Positions 36,897-50,291 of a DNA stretch of 64,000 bases are shown one piece after another; positions within the stretch are counted from its first letter, which is position 1; the number at the start of each line of letters is the position of its first letter. The stretch is from Puffinus mauretanicus (lineage: Eukaryota > Chordata > Aves > Procellariiformes > Procellariidae). The stretch spans positions 1,178,001 to 1,242,000 of the forward strand of contig JAJKFH010002581.1 of assembly GCA_023333565.1 (NCBI GenBank), in the 5' to 3' direction. The notes beneath the pieces were generated by a model, which saw only the letters and a program-made list of their open reading frames with translations, was not told the DNA's origin and made no database searches. Made by a program: the position numbers and the translations under genes.

Positions 36897-38054
36897 AACC
36901 TTTACTTGTTAAAAGGTGCACAAAATTAAGTTGACAAGCAAGGAAATGTAATTATGATAATTCCTTTAAAATATTTATCATTTTTAACCTATAAAATAAT
37001 ACATAAAGTCACAGAGAAATACTCTAAAACAAAGATGTTTAGTATGTGGTTTAACTATTGTGCACCAAAGATGGGGCCTTTTGGCATGTATTGTGTACAT
37101 ATATTTGTAAGTAAAAAATAACTCACTTCATTATTAAATAAGTAGTAGAATAATGAAATGAGAATGTTTGTTACAAATTTTAGTATTTTTTCTCCGTATA
37201 ACACGTTCAAAATATTATTTTTAAAGTGACTTAAGAAGATGATGAATAAAACATTACTAAAAGATGGAACCTCAGAATTTCAAGACTCTACATTCCAATT
37301 ATTGATTTATTATCTCTAGTCCTACAGAATTTATTTGCAAGTATAGAAATACAAACATAATTTTAAAAAATCTAACATAACATTAAAAACTTTGGCTGAA
37401 ACGGCAAGCATAAAATCTCTCCTCCCCTCTTACCCCCTCCTCTTCTATATACCAATGTTTCTCTTTACATTTCTTGATTTGCTTAACATTATTTTTTATG
37501 TTGTTCCTCCTGTGTTTTCAGATTACACTCAAAGCAAGTGCATTTTACGTGGAACTTAGGACCCAGGGGTGGTCAGCATTTCATTCACTTGAGAACTTCA
37601 ATTTTTCACTGCTAATGGTGGCATTGTTCTGCTGTAAAATTACAAGACAAATGTAATTTTTAGAGAAGACCCAAATTTTATAGCTCTTCTGTATCACAGT
37701 GACTCTAACACTGTTTGATCATTATTCAAATAACCTATGGTAAAAGCTTCTAAGTGCCCTGTTTTCAAGAACTTTTCCAGTAGAACCTGCTTCATCTAAC
37801 TGTCATACTTTTGGAAGTTTTGGAAAAGTGTCAGGGAGGACAGAAAAAATTTTAAAATGCAACAAGAATTATGATTTCAAAAACACACCGATTCAAATAA
37901 TTTATGTGCACAAAAGCTTGCTTGAACTTAGCATGGATCTTTAACGTTAAAGTATGCTTATTTGTAGGACGCAGCATAATCATGGTGTATAAGTTAGTAC
38001 CTGTAGCAGTAATTTAAATCACTTATTTTAGAATGAAGCATGAGAAGGTGATAT

Positions 38055-38275
38055 TATGTCATTCAGTCAAAGAACTGGGGGATGCAGGGGTCTGAGTTCT
38101 ACACCTGCCACTGTCAACATCAACATCTCCTTTGTAGTGCCAGGAAAATCATATAAACTTCACTGCTGGAGTTTTCTGGGATATATTTCATATTTAATAC
38201 TTCATGGGAGTCTCTGAAGTTTAATTTATAAATATTTGCAAAGGTCTTACTGATCCTGGGTTTGTAAGTATACAC
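38055..38275 (+). mobile_element. MIR-type SINE relic
   Basis: An ordered set of MIR-like words on the plus strand: GGTCTGAGTTCTACACCTGC then CACTG (the B-box end leading into the CCTGCCACTG core), TAGTGCCAGGAAAATCAT, AACTTCACTG and TTTTC, then TTCATGGGAGTCTCTGAAGT leading into TTAATTTATAAATATTTGCA and AAGGTCTTACTGATCCTGG. That last part matches the usual GTGAGGATTAA...TTTGTAAAGTGCTTTGAGATCC tail. Length and order fit a nearly full-length, very diverged copy. The name rests on remembered MIR consensus patterns. Confidence 0.65.
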
Positions 38276-41200
38276 AAGTGAAAGATCAAATTAAATTTGT
38301 ATTCTATTTTCTGGGAGTTTATGTTCCCAGAATTCTAGGAATTTAGATTTTAGGTCATGTGGCAGAATAACTTAAATACCTTAGAGATGCACAAGTATTT
38401 TGTGCCATACCCTTCGCTTGCAACAAGGATGCCCTCCGTCATACCAGCTGCAAATTGCATCATTTTACTAACTGCATTATTTCCTTACTGTCAGCTACAA
38501 AACTGATGTGTCCTCACTACAGTGATTTTTTTGTCTTGGGATAGGTCTTTCAGAAGTTTTTTTCATTAATTTAAGAACTGAACATAATTTCTCAATTCTG
38601 TATTCATATACAAATAAAGCAAATGTGTTTGTATTTGGAAAGAAATTCTTAACAAGTGTGAGGATGTTGTGCAATAAGCATGTTTGGTAATATTTGCCAA
38701 GTGTAATGGAGACACTGAAAAATTGGGTAGCTATGCAAGATAGTCAGAGACTATGCTCACAAGATTGCACTAATGCACAGGAATACCTTGTTCTCCTGCT
38801 AAGCATTGAAAAAAATCATTAATACTGCAGGGGGTGTTGTGTGGCCTCCTGATGGTAAACTGGGGAAAAACCTGCAGATCTGCATTTTTGTGAATTTTAT
38901 TGTTACAGTACTTCCATGCAACTAATGCAAAGGAATCTGTACTGGATTCTGGTCTGTTGTTGTAATCCACTATGAATAAGGCTGTAGTTTAGAATTCACA
39001 GCTAAATATAGAAATAAACGCAGCTGAGAAATTTGAACATTTCCTATTTACCTTTAGTTGGGAAACCTTTTGAAAAATCACTGGTGTCTAAATGCTGTTT
39101 CAATAATCACCTTTCTGCTGACGTTATGCAAGGTACATTAATCAGTATTTCATTTTGATTGCATATGGGTGATATCTGAACTGTTCTTGTGTCATATAGA
39201 AGAAAGTCTGTTGCATATATTGACCTTTATTGGAGCAAGTGGATATTGAAACAACAGTTTAGGTCAGATTGAGATCTCAAATCTACTGCTGCTTCAGCTG
39301 AAGTGAGATGAGCTACCTAAAAAGAAGAAAGAAAAATAGATTAATAGATCTTTGGCAATACATCAGCTTTACTTGAATTCTGGGAGTTTTCTTATAAACA
39401 ATTACAAATTTGGAGTGATGTGCTAGTGATGTGATATGTTTTTTTCTCCAGAAAATAATGTTTGCTCATTGTAATTGCCATGAAAATGTGTGGGAAAAGT
39501 ACACTGAAACCTAGGGAATGCAACAGTGTGGAGATAGATAGGAAATAGAGTTTATCATATAGACCTATTCATCGAGTTGCAGTGTGTTATTTCTGTCTCT
39601 TGCCTATCTGTATTTTTTTCCTTCTCCTGCTTCAGTTCTCTCCCCTGACAAGAAAATGCTGCAAAATAATAGAATATCCTTGTTAAATCATGTGTCATGC
39701 ATCCCTCATGTAATGCAGAATTTAAACTATGGCAATAGAGTGGAATATTTCATTATCTCCATGTACCTAAATAACACATTTCAGAAACTTTCATTTCTTT
39801 CCTAGTTACTTTATATGGGGATGCATCTCATTCTACTGCATAACAAAAGCACTTCATTCAAAATTCAACGTCTTTCCCTGCTTATATCACTAGCTAAAAC
39901 CAAAAAACTTATCTTTGTTTCAGTTTTTCAAATCATTTTGCCCTAACGGCCATTGGTTGCTTTTTTTATTTTCTAGAAGAGAATGCGCTACTTTAAGTTA
40001 TATAATCAAAACCAAAAGAAGGTAACATGTTCTCAGGCCAATATATTAATTTCAGATTTTTATCAGCACTGTACTGGATTAATCCATGTATGAAGCAGAT
40101 CTAGAAAGAAAATTTTATTTTCTTTTATTTTGACAGGTTTTCTACTTAATCACTTCTATGCAGTGTATTTTTAGAATGTGCTTTAGCAAAGACTGAACTA
40201 GGTACACTGAAAAAATATAAGAAAATGCTACAATGATTAATTTTAATGCACTTTATACTGATTGCAAATTGACTAATGCCGGCATGAAACTGATACAGTC
40301 ATAGTAGGGGCCTTTGGATATAAACCATACAGCTGGACTTTGCCTGTACTCAAAACATGTCAGGCAGTCCAATTAGAAGCATTACTGAACTAGAAGAAGA
40401 GGTTTATGAGAGCAACTGTGAGGAAGGATCCTGTCAATATCACAGCAGAGGTCTGTATTAACTCTGCAGTGAAAGCATAGCCGCCATTTCGCCTGATTAT
40501 ATTTTCTGTCTATGCTATACCTTGTGCTGATTAGCTGCACTTTCTGCTGCAGGGCTGCTGCATTTTATTTGTAGTGTATAATCATGTGTAGTAAATAAGG
40601 CAGTCTGAATACTTAACCAGGAATGATACTACATTTATACAGGTATCCATGTATTATCATAGATTAATTATGGTTCCATAGTTAATGTTAAATCCCTTTT
40701 TTTTTGTTTTCTTTGGAGCAGAAAATTTAACTTTGTTGCTTGTATGAAGCAAAACAAAAATATCAGGTATTCCTAGCATTGTCTCAAGAACACTAGATTT
40801 GTCTGAGTATCTTGAAGCATCTCTAATCCTGTAAAATAATATTTTAAATATGTACATACTGGGTCTCATTTTTTTCCAACTCTGTACAAACAATACAAGG
40901 AATAAGGTACTAATATAGTCTTTTTCAGTTTCTTTGTAGCTATATGATCTATTAACTAAAAAAGACTAAAACCAGATAACTAAAGATTGCTTTCCATGAA
41001 TCTTTATGGATCTTGATTAGTCAATAGAGATTGGTTTTACTTTGGTGGTTTAATTATTTTAAGTTATACATACAGAAATAATCTATTTGTTAAAAGAGGA
41101 TTACAATATCTACTGCTGTCCTTAGTAAATCTAATACAATAAAACAGGTATACATTTTGCCATGAAAGGCTCTTAGAGTATTCCTCCCAAACATCCTTAT

Positions 41201-44200
41201 ATTCCTTCTCTAAACCATCTTTCTATATGTTGATGAGAATTTTGGCTTCTAGTGAACTAGTTAGAAAAAGGAGCTTTATATTTGAACTCTTAGTGATGAA
41301 CATATGTTTATCGTGTGTCACTTAGGAACTGAGATTGAGATAATTTAGACTTTTGGAAAATAGCAGTGAACTTTAGACAAATATCATTTGTAGAATGGAA
41401 ATTCAATGTTTTCCGAATAAAGCCCACAGGTGCCTGTTGGGGTAGACCATGACTGACGGGTTATCACCTAATTAAAAACTTTTGAACACCATCTTAGGTT
41501 TTGAGTAGTATCTCTAACTGCTAGATAGAAGGTGGAACATGCTGTCCTAAACAACTCTGAGACACTGACACTGGGATCACGGTGCATAATTCTGGACATA
41601 TATTTTTAGCAAATCTAGATTTCAGGAGAGTAATAAAAGGGGGTAAAAAAATCCAGAAGAGAATACTGAAGAGAAATGGAAATATATCCAGGTTGGTTTA
41701 GTCTGGAGTTGAAAGGAGATAGATTAGCAGCACATATATGTATTAATTACTTAGAGAGCAAGAATGAGAGAGATTTATTTAGGAGATTTAAAAAAAAAAT
41801 CATGAAATGTGATGTAATCAATAGAAGGTTTTGACTGAACACCCATGCAAATTTCTTAATCTACTGCATTATAGAACGAATCACATAGGAAATGGTATAA
41901 ACCTTAAAAAAATAAAAACTTCTGAAATTAGATTGAGAAAACTCTAGAAAACGTACTGTGGGAAAAGATCCTTCATTGTCATGGAAACAAATTAGATGAT
42001 CTAATAAGTGTTTTCCATCTTTAGCTATATTTTATTTCTGCCATTTATTTTCAGGTGAAGTCAGAAAAGGGAGGCATTTTTGATTATTTTTACTGTCTGG
42101 CAATAGTATACTAAGAGCGGAGATTTCAGCACTATCTCTGAAATTTATCTTTCATTAAGATTAAGTAGGATTTATTGTTTATAGTGCATCAATGCCTAAT
42201 TAAAACACATGGACTAAATAACATTATTAACAGAGCAAATACTACTGCTATTATCTCTGTTGTTTACTGCACCATGCCAGCATCACTTCTGTTATATTTT
42301 GCTAATTCTACTGTCTTTCAGTCCAATGCAAGGCAAGTCAGAGAACTGAAACTAAAATTAATTAATTTTACTTATCCTTTATCTAAATTATCCCTTTGAC
42401 AAGAAAGGCCTTGCTTTCAGAAAAATGTTTGGACTCTATTTGTATGTTACCTTTTAAACAAGTTTTTATAGAGTAAATTATTTGCTTGGAAGATTCTGTA
42501 AGGAGTAATATCACAGAAAAAATATGTGCTTCTTCCCATAATGTTAAAAATTCATTTGACCTAGCACCAAGCTAACAGCCTTTTTTCCAAAGAGGTAACT
42601 GTTACCTGACCACGCGAGAAGTTTGTAGTTAAAACAGCATCAGAAGTTGTGTTTGCTTAAATTCCAATTCTATATTTAGCCTTCTTTACAATGCTTAATT
42701 CAGGAGTCAAGTATCTATATAAAGAAACAGCAAAAAAACCCAGGGACAAAATGTATAGATTCTGAAGGCTTTTTTAATGCTTGCTGCACTTATCTGCAGT
42801 TTCTAAGTTTTCAGCAGAAAGGTTTTACCTTTTGCATTGCTAAAATAGTTTTCAGTTATATAAACATTTTGCGTCAGACAGTATATTTTCAAACACATGA
42901 AATTGAGCTTCTATTAAAAGTTCAAAATCTAGAAGGACTATTTCAAAAGCTAACACTTAAGAGCTTAAGAGACTGGTATCAGGCACCAAGAACTTTTTAG
43001 GCTGCAGAAGGAAATGAGACCTTTGCCCAGCTCTGTCTTGCCTAACTTCAGACACTGATCAAAGCACCATAGGCTTCCTGTGAAATCAGTGGAAGGACAT
43101 AGATACTTTAGGGCAGAAACCAGCTGACATGTTTTAGGCATGTTTTAGACACATTAATTTAAGTGTATTGCTGACCAGAAAAGGCGAGGTAGGAGTAGCT
43201 TCATCTTTTTGGGGAGCTAGCAGTTACAGAGAGATGTGAGTGTAAAGGCTATAATTACTCTATTCCCTGAAAATTTCCTTGCTGCCTAGATCCCACCTTA
43301 ATGCACCTGGCTCACATCGCATGCCTAACATTTTACATGCTGAACATATTTAACCAGTTAATGGTAACTATAATGAAACTCAGAATATTCTGAGAAAAAG
43401 AGTGTGAGACAAATATTAATTACCTCATATAAGTATGACTATTAGATGCACCCAGATTTTGAATCAGCTGTCTAAATGAGGTCGGTGTATACATGTTACG
43501 GTGATTTGTGTGGTTATTTTGGCAGTATAATGATGTGTGGAAATATTTAGTGATGATATAACTTCTAAAGAAAACAGAAGCTGCTAAAGAATAAATATTT
43601 GTTTATAGCATTAATTATTTCTTTACTTTTCTTTAGGCAAAGGCAGTTCCTTCTATCTAGATTGTAAGAAGATTCATATATAGAAAAGAAATAATTTCTC
43701 AAATAGTGTGATAGAGAAATGCTATCCTTTTCTTTCCTCTAGTAGTTGACAAGTAGTGTCTATATAAAAAAAAGTCTTGTTCTTTCATCTAGCTTCTACA
43801 GTTGTTGACAGGAGGAACAGTGCTGATCAGAGAATAAACACAAATTTTTTTTACATAAAAATTAAATGAAATAAGTAATATAAGACTAATGAAATTCAAA
43901 TTACCACAGCCTGAGTCTGTGAAAACTAAAACTTTGATTGAGGCTAATCTAATAAATTTACTGAAATACAAAAAGTCTTTGAAGTCTTTTTTAAGTGGGG
44001 GTCCAAGCCTGCAGCAATATTTGCTTATCCTTGCATGCTTTGACAGCAGTGGAAATTTTCAGAAGGTAAATTTGTCATTGGGACAATTCACTGCAAGCAC
44101 AATTTGATGTGGTTTGCCAAAAATGCGCTCTGTATCATTTGCCATAGAAGCAGTTTATTTCCAACTATACTAATTATCAATATACTGCTCTCAGAGTTAT

Positions 44201-45377
44201 TTTTTCAAATGCCTTCACTGTTTAACACCATTCAAGTTTCTGCACTTTACAAAGATAATATGATTTCTAGACTGAAGAGAAAATATCAAATATCACCTTA
44301 CACAAAAAATTCTCAGAAAATATTGCAGACTCATGAAAAAATCGTCATACTCCCAAAGAGGGTACATTTTAAAATAATGTATTTCAACGTATACAAATTT
44401 CACTTAAATCTGTTCTACATTCATGTTAGTCTAATGATAACTACTCTGCTGCCTACCTTTTCTTCCCTTATGACTGTCAACAGCAGCTGTTGCAGCCAAA
44501 CCACTGAAATGAAAAAGAATCAGCACAAAATATATCTACATTTTCCAGAATATTAATTTAGGCTCTGTGCACCAAAAGAAAAATAGGAATACTAATTCAT
44601 TAAAAGTAATAAACAACATTTGTCAGATATTTATTTGTCTAATAAGATGGTGACATTGATTCTGACTGTGTTTAAAGAATAACCACAGGAGAAAAAATTA
44701 ATATAAATATTTGAAATTAAAATTAAATTTATCATTAGCTCTTTATTTCTGTTCTAACTTCGTCTCCTGTGCTACAGTCTCCAGAACTTTCTTGTTTTAT
44801 ATTTTTTTTTTTTTGTAAAATAGAAGCTACATAAAATTTAATTGAATAGCTCAGAAATACTGTACAGAGACAATCACAATTAATTCACTCAAGTAAAAAA
44901 CATTCTTTGCCAAATGCTTCAGGACACATATCCAACTGCACTGTCAGTCTGACTGGTTCCAAATAAGTTTTCTGTTCAGTCATCCAGAGATGCAAGGTTA
45001 GACTATAAATTACTGTAAAAATCCATCAAGGATATATATACACACACACACACGCACACATTTTAAAATACATTTAATAATTAACACAAATTTATGACTG
45101 TCATAAAGAAGAAGAATTACTCTTTTTGTTTATTTGGCTTACATTTTGAAAAATAAATCTGTGTGCATCTTGTAAATTAAACAGTTCATAGAAATCTGTG
45201 GATAAGTACTTAGGTAGCTGATAGATCATAGACACCCACATTTTTATGACTAAATTTACATACTGCTTGCAGTTCTGAGAAGGTCCTACCAGTTTTGCGG
45301 AGCTGAACACCTTATCATGTAACAAATATATAGTACTGTATGGGATTCCCAAGTGAGGCACTCTCTGATGCCATAGG
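38276..45377 (+). other. Intronic DNA without recognised genes
   Basis: AT-rich and unique-looking. The longest frame in the window, 44104-44556 (+, 150 codons), lies here; it has no recognisable domain, its composition follows the local base bias, and no splice context supports it. A (TA)n(CA)n run is at 45032-45060. Confidence 0.5.
45032..45060. repeat. (TA)n(CA)n microsatellite
   Basis: ATATATATA followed by about nine CA units with one CG interruption. Likely polymorphic. Confidence 0.9.
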
Positions 45378-45387
45378 CATGCTCAGA

Positions 45388-45890
45388 GGCACACAGGACA
45401 AACAGAGAGCCCTGAGGCCAGCACAAGACACACTGACTGTGGACATGCTCACTCAAACATAGCTTAGTTATGAGAACACACAGCTGTGGCCTGGGATCTT
45501 TTGTCCTCCTGTTAGCGAAAGCGTAAGGACCTCCTAGAAGGTGACTAGAGTGAAAGACGCATTGGAAAAAGGGGAAGTATTGTGAGGGTCAAAGGCTCAA
45601 AATTGGATCACAGAGACACCAAGCAGAGCATTCCAGGTAGTGGCCACTACTCCCTGGAGGCACCCAGGAGGTGGGGGATGCTCCAGTCAGAGACGCAATG
45701 GAGTGAGTAGAAGCAGGACATGAGGAGCGAGAGTAGAGCCCAAAAATGCCAAAATCCGCAGAGGATTTTCTTTGCTGGTGACGTGGATATCCTGCTTCAC
45801 CAGGGCTGGGAACTTGGTGGAGTTTTGGAGGAGGGCCATGTATTTGTTGACTTAGGTATCCCATATAATGCTTAGAAACACAGTGAGTCA
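45388..45890. other. Unidentified 503-bp GC-richer insertion flanked by 10-bp direct repeats
   Basis: This block is clearly richer in G+C than its surroundings and holds several CpGs. The same 10-bp word, CATGCTCAGA, lies at both edges (45378-45387 and 45891-45900), as a target-site duplication would. Read on the minus strand, one short frame starts ATGGCCCTCCTCCAAAACTC and gives MALLQNSTKFPALVKQDIHV and about 30 more residues before a stop. I do not recognise that peptide. A second minus frame at 45589-45891 spans 100 codons but looks random. There is no poly(A), no clear TG...CA end and no retroviral motif. It could be a retrocopy of a non-coding transcript, a decayed LTR or a DNA transposon remnant. 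Confidence 0.45.
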
Positions 45891-45900
45891 CATGCTCAGA

Positions 45901-48900
45901 TTCCTAAATCTTCTCGTTTGCTGTGTAAGAACTATTAATGATTAACTTGGTATTTTGTTTCCTACTTCATGAACTACATACTTACGAGGCAATTGTCATT
46001 GTCCCCATACCTAAGTTCTTGTAAGGGAGCAAGATTATCTTTCCTTCTCATCTTCGACTCTGCACCACTAGCGTAGCCAGCTCCTATTTTCTGATTTTAA
46101 GATACTGTTTATTAGAACATGGGGCAAACAGTTACACCTATTTTTCTCTTAAATGTGTTATGGATATTTATTTATGCACATATGTAATAAAATCTGGCAG
46201 CAGCACTTTTTTTAATATATTCATTACCTCTTAGAGTGAGAAACAAAGAAACATTTTAGTTTCAGTCCATTTCCTGTAAATGTTTAAAAACTAAAGCTTA
46301 CAAAATTTCAAGCAACAAATAAGTATTAAAAGAAGTATGCTGTAGAAAGATACTATAAAATTGGAGAAAATAAAGGGATTTTAATAGCTTACTTGAAAGT
46401 GTATATAATTAATAATTTATCCGTTATTTGGTTCTACTTTGATACCTTGGTTTTTATACTCCCTGGCTTTTACATGAAATGCTGAGATTTCGATAACTGT
46501 AGTTAAACATCTTCTTAGCTCTTGAAATGTACTGCATAAAGTTTATTTGCTAAACACATTAAGCAAAATGTTGTAGATATTTTTTGTGGAAAGAGACAAT
46601 AATACAAAACATGCCTTGCCTCTACTGACGGAGAGATTGAAGGAAGAAATGGAAAACAAAATTATTATACAGTGCAGAGATAAGTATGGTCCAGCTTTTT
46701 GAGCAAATGGGCTGAGTGTTGTATCTTAAAAATGTCAACAAATCACAGTCATAACTTGAGGGCAATTTGTTCTATTCACTCTTGCTCCCTCTCTGCCATT
46801 CAAAGGAGCTCAAAGGAATCCTAAACTATCAGTGGAGTCTCCTTCTAGGGATTCTCACAGTTAGTGATGCTACCAGGGAAGTTTAAAGTTACCTGTTAGA
46901 CTTTAATCTACAATACTAATACTTTCTGTGTTATCAGCAGCTTTTCTGGGTTTTCAGCTCTAGATAGTAGTGTAGTAAGTTAAGGATCTGGCAAGAGATA
47001 CTGAAAAATAGGGAGTTATCTTGCTTCTGTTTTCCTCTGTTTAGTGGGTTAGCAGCCAAGGCTGGGGGGATGGTGGGATGGAGGGAGGAATATTGGTCAG
47101 AGTGCTTTGACATCCCATAGCATGAGAGTGGTCTTGAAAACATGAAAAGCAGGGTTTGTTGTCAGAGGCAGTATAAGAGAGGCAGGACAGATTCAAATAT
47201 TTTCATTTAAAGGAAATTGTGTATCTGAAATGCATTTTCAGACTGTAATCAAACATATTTTTGGGTTTTGATGCAGTAATCATTGAGATTTTCTCTGTAC
47301 GCCAGAAGTAGCACAGGAGTACATGCTGTTATTATCAGTTATGTATTAGTTAGCCATTTGTCCATAGATTACAGGTGACCTTTCTTTGAAGATTTAATTG
47401 TAAACATAAGTAAAGTGAAAATTTTCCATGCAACTCTCTATTTTAAATGATTTATGGCCCAGTGTAAAAACTTTGCAATCCATAAATAGATTATTAATTA
47501 TGAATTGCTTAATACATAAGTAGATTATTATTGTATAAGTTTGCAGAGCACTATTGTATTTATTGTAATCTTGTAGCCTGAGTGATCAAAACCTGACAGA
47601 AATAATCGCTTACAAGTCATGGAGGAGAATAATAAGGTAGATCTTCTTCTGACACAGTATACTGTGGGAAATGGTTAAATGGTGTCCAGCTGGCCTCAGA
47701 ACAGTGCATCCATCAGTCAACCTGATGGATGGGAAAGGATGGGTTAATGAAAGGGGGCGGAAGAGGCAGGAAAGAATCAGGAAACTCTTCCTTGTGGCTT
47801 TGGTTTAGGAAGAACCCTATCTGTGGATATAATGAGTGAAGGGCAAAAAATCTGTCACGTTCTCAGCAGCATGTGACTTATTATCATTATTGTGGTTATT
47901 GTGTTACCTTATTATGATTATTGTGATTAAATCTCATATGTGAGAACAGAGAAAGAACTGAGAAGGCTCAAGCAGGACTGGAGATGAGGTGTAGTTTGGA
48001 GCAAGAACATGAGTATTTGAAAAATTGAATGCACTGCTAACATTTCATGAACTGCTCACGTGAGTGTTGCAATCCCAAAGTTGACTCATGATAGAGATAA
48101 AATTATAGGACAATTAGTTGGGTAGAAAAGTAATAAAGGAACAGTAAGAGTTTCAAATGGATGAGTTCCTAACAGCTTGACAAGTCAGTACCTTTTTTTT
48201 GTTGACTGTAGGATTGTGTTTCATGACTTAGTCTTTAATTCAGACAAAATTTTGTCTTTCAGAGAGGTGCAAACATAAATCAAGTATGACCAGATTTACC
48301 CATGTGGGAGATAAGTGTGAAAAACATTAGTAAGATCATTAGCTGTATCCAATTTTAGGTTCAGGTCTTCCAAAGGGATTTTCACTCCTGGGAAGAGCTT
48401 AAGAAAGCTCTACCCGGGGGCTTCAAAGTCTGGAAAACCTGCCTTCAAGTTTAAGAGACTAAAGATGCAGTATATTTAAAGAAGGTGAAATGTTACCTCG
48501 AAAATGATTGATAGGTACCTGCTGCCTGAAAAATTTTCTTAGATGCAACAAAATCCATTAGCTGAAAGGAAAGCGACATCTCAGACTAGAAAAGGGTAGA
48601 AGTTTTGTTCTAGAATTGGGGGACTTTACATCAAATGACTCTAAATCACAATTGAATGTTTTTCAGAAGCTTATTTTGCAACTCAAATGCAATTTATGGT
48701 CTTGATGTAAGAAATCTTCTGGTCTTTGTAATCTGGGAGACCATATGGGTTGATAAGAATAATTCTTTTAGAATTTAATTTATGAACTAACTAAAGGCCA
48801 AGTGGATGATAAAATCTATACAGAAAGCCATACCCTCAAAGATTTGAGACAAAGGGAGGTAAGGAAGGCTATGTTTAGCTCTTGTGAACATAATATTCTT

Positions 48901-49679
48901 CCAATTTTATTGTTTTGTTTATATAGAACAACTGGTATGTATTTATCAACAATAACATGAAAAAGCAGCAATATTAATTGGGCACAAGCAAATGAACATT
49001 ATTTCACTTTTGAAGCAAGCTTTCTGAATTAATTTTAACCATTCATCTTGCTAATAAAACATTATACACAATGATGTTATTTAATTTTTTTCCTCAGACA
49101 TTTGTTTTGTATTATGTTCTTCTTTCCCAGTGAACCAGATTACTGAGTTTCAGAAAATTTTCCTTTTCTTTTGACATCCATTAGTAATGCATTTTGCGGC
49201 TGTAGTCAATCAAGAAGTGGTATTTTAATTCAAGCAAATTTTCCATAGCAGGCATTCCAAGTAATACTGATTTTAGCATTAATTTTGTTTTAAAACAAGC
49301 CTTAAAGGCTTAGCTATCTCACCTGAGAATATAATTTTAAATCTAGTTTATTACTTAAATATGTACTACTGTATGTTTTGTATGTATTCCTGCCTTATGT
49401 TCATTTTTAGCAGTCCAAATGAGTGGAGGGTGGATATGATTTCTGTGCATTTTAAGAAGCTTGCCCAGATGGTGGGTATTGCTGATTCATCACTCCAGCC
49501 ACAGGTAGCTGTTTTCTATGGTCCTCATAAAAATATTTATGATGATTCTCATCAATTTATCTGTATGCTTATCAATTCATCTGATAAATACCAAGACTAA
49601 ATGGACCGATGGCTTAAATGATATATATCTTTCAGAAAATATTCATATTTCAATCAACAGTTTTCATTACACTCCATAT
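45901..49679 (+). other. Intronic DNA without recognised genes
   Basis: AT-rich. At 47876-47935 there is an imperfect duplication of an ATT/GTG-rich unit (TTATTATCATTATTGTGG versus TTATTATGATTATTGTG). Nothing else is supported. Confidence 0.5.
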
Positions 49680-50291
49680 TAATCTGTCAAAATCATTCCA
49701 ATTCTAAGAGTTTTGTTGTTAATGCACAATGAGCACACCTCATCATTTAGTTTCCATTTCCATGTATTAGATCTTGTTACTCTTTTTCCTAAATCAAGAA
49801 GGTACCTATTAGGAAATTTATTTCCCATTTGATAAGCTAAATAGACCCTATTAATCGAGTCTCTGTTAAATGACATGTTCCCAGTGGTTGAACCATACCT
49901 ATCTGTACTTCCTGGAGTTCAATAATCATAAGACCCAGATATGATCTTCAGAGGCAGTTGCAACATAACTTTATATTATGGAGGTAATATGGAGCAATAA
50001 TGGAGGTAATACAACTTCTGTAATTAATTCAATTTCCTCAGTTCCTTATTTATACATTCAAGGATTATATTAGCTGCTTTGTTCAGATTCTTTCTTGAAA
50101 ATTGAAGCAACCACTTTTCAGTGTGGAGGCTTCCATCCTAATGATATGGCTTACCTGGTTTTTCCTAGCTGTTAAGATTTACATTCAGCTGTGCTGCAAC
50201 ATGATTTTTGAAGTTATCCCTTTCCTTTAATAATTCAGTTGGTGTCATCCTGACAAGTTCATGCTTAGAGTTATGGAAATATCGAAGTGTA
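49680..50291 (-). mobile_element. Ancient CR1 LINE relic, 3' portion
   Basis: The plus strand follows, in order and spacing, the antisense of the CR1 reverse-transcriptase end known from old reptile and bird copies. Words in order: GCTAAATAGACCCTATTAAT, CGAGTCTCTGTTAAATGACA, TGTTCCC; then GGAGGTAATACAACTTCTGT; TTTATACATTCAAGGATTAT, ATTAGCTGC; then CATCCTAATGATATGGCTTA and GATTTACATTCAGCTG. The coding strand is minus; reading frames are destroyed by many indels. It stops abruptly where the much younger CR1 begins and resumes after it. A short word, GGAGGTAATA, is locally duplicated near 49980-50010. Age: old, by divergence. The assignment uses a remembered consensus. Confidence 0.65.

Larger units (their letters stand above)
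26061..37999 (+). other. Intronic DNA, mostly featureless
   Basis: AT-rich sequence with a weak MIR-like trace at 26610-26690, small tandem duplications, a short inverted repeat at 28347-28379 and a TATA-like motif at 33941. There is a 15-base A run near 28286. No exon or known gene was recognised in either strand. Confidence 0.5.

Noticed and set aside
43050..43100. Possible old palindromic amniote repeat (GATCAAAG... ATCAGTGGAAGGAC)
   Set aside because: Only about 25 scattered matching bases; too diverged to support.
44104..44556. Longest open frame in the window (150 codons, plus)
   Set aside because: Composition tracks the local AT bias, there is no domain or motif, no splice or promoter context, and it is not adjacent to any recognised exon.
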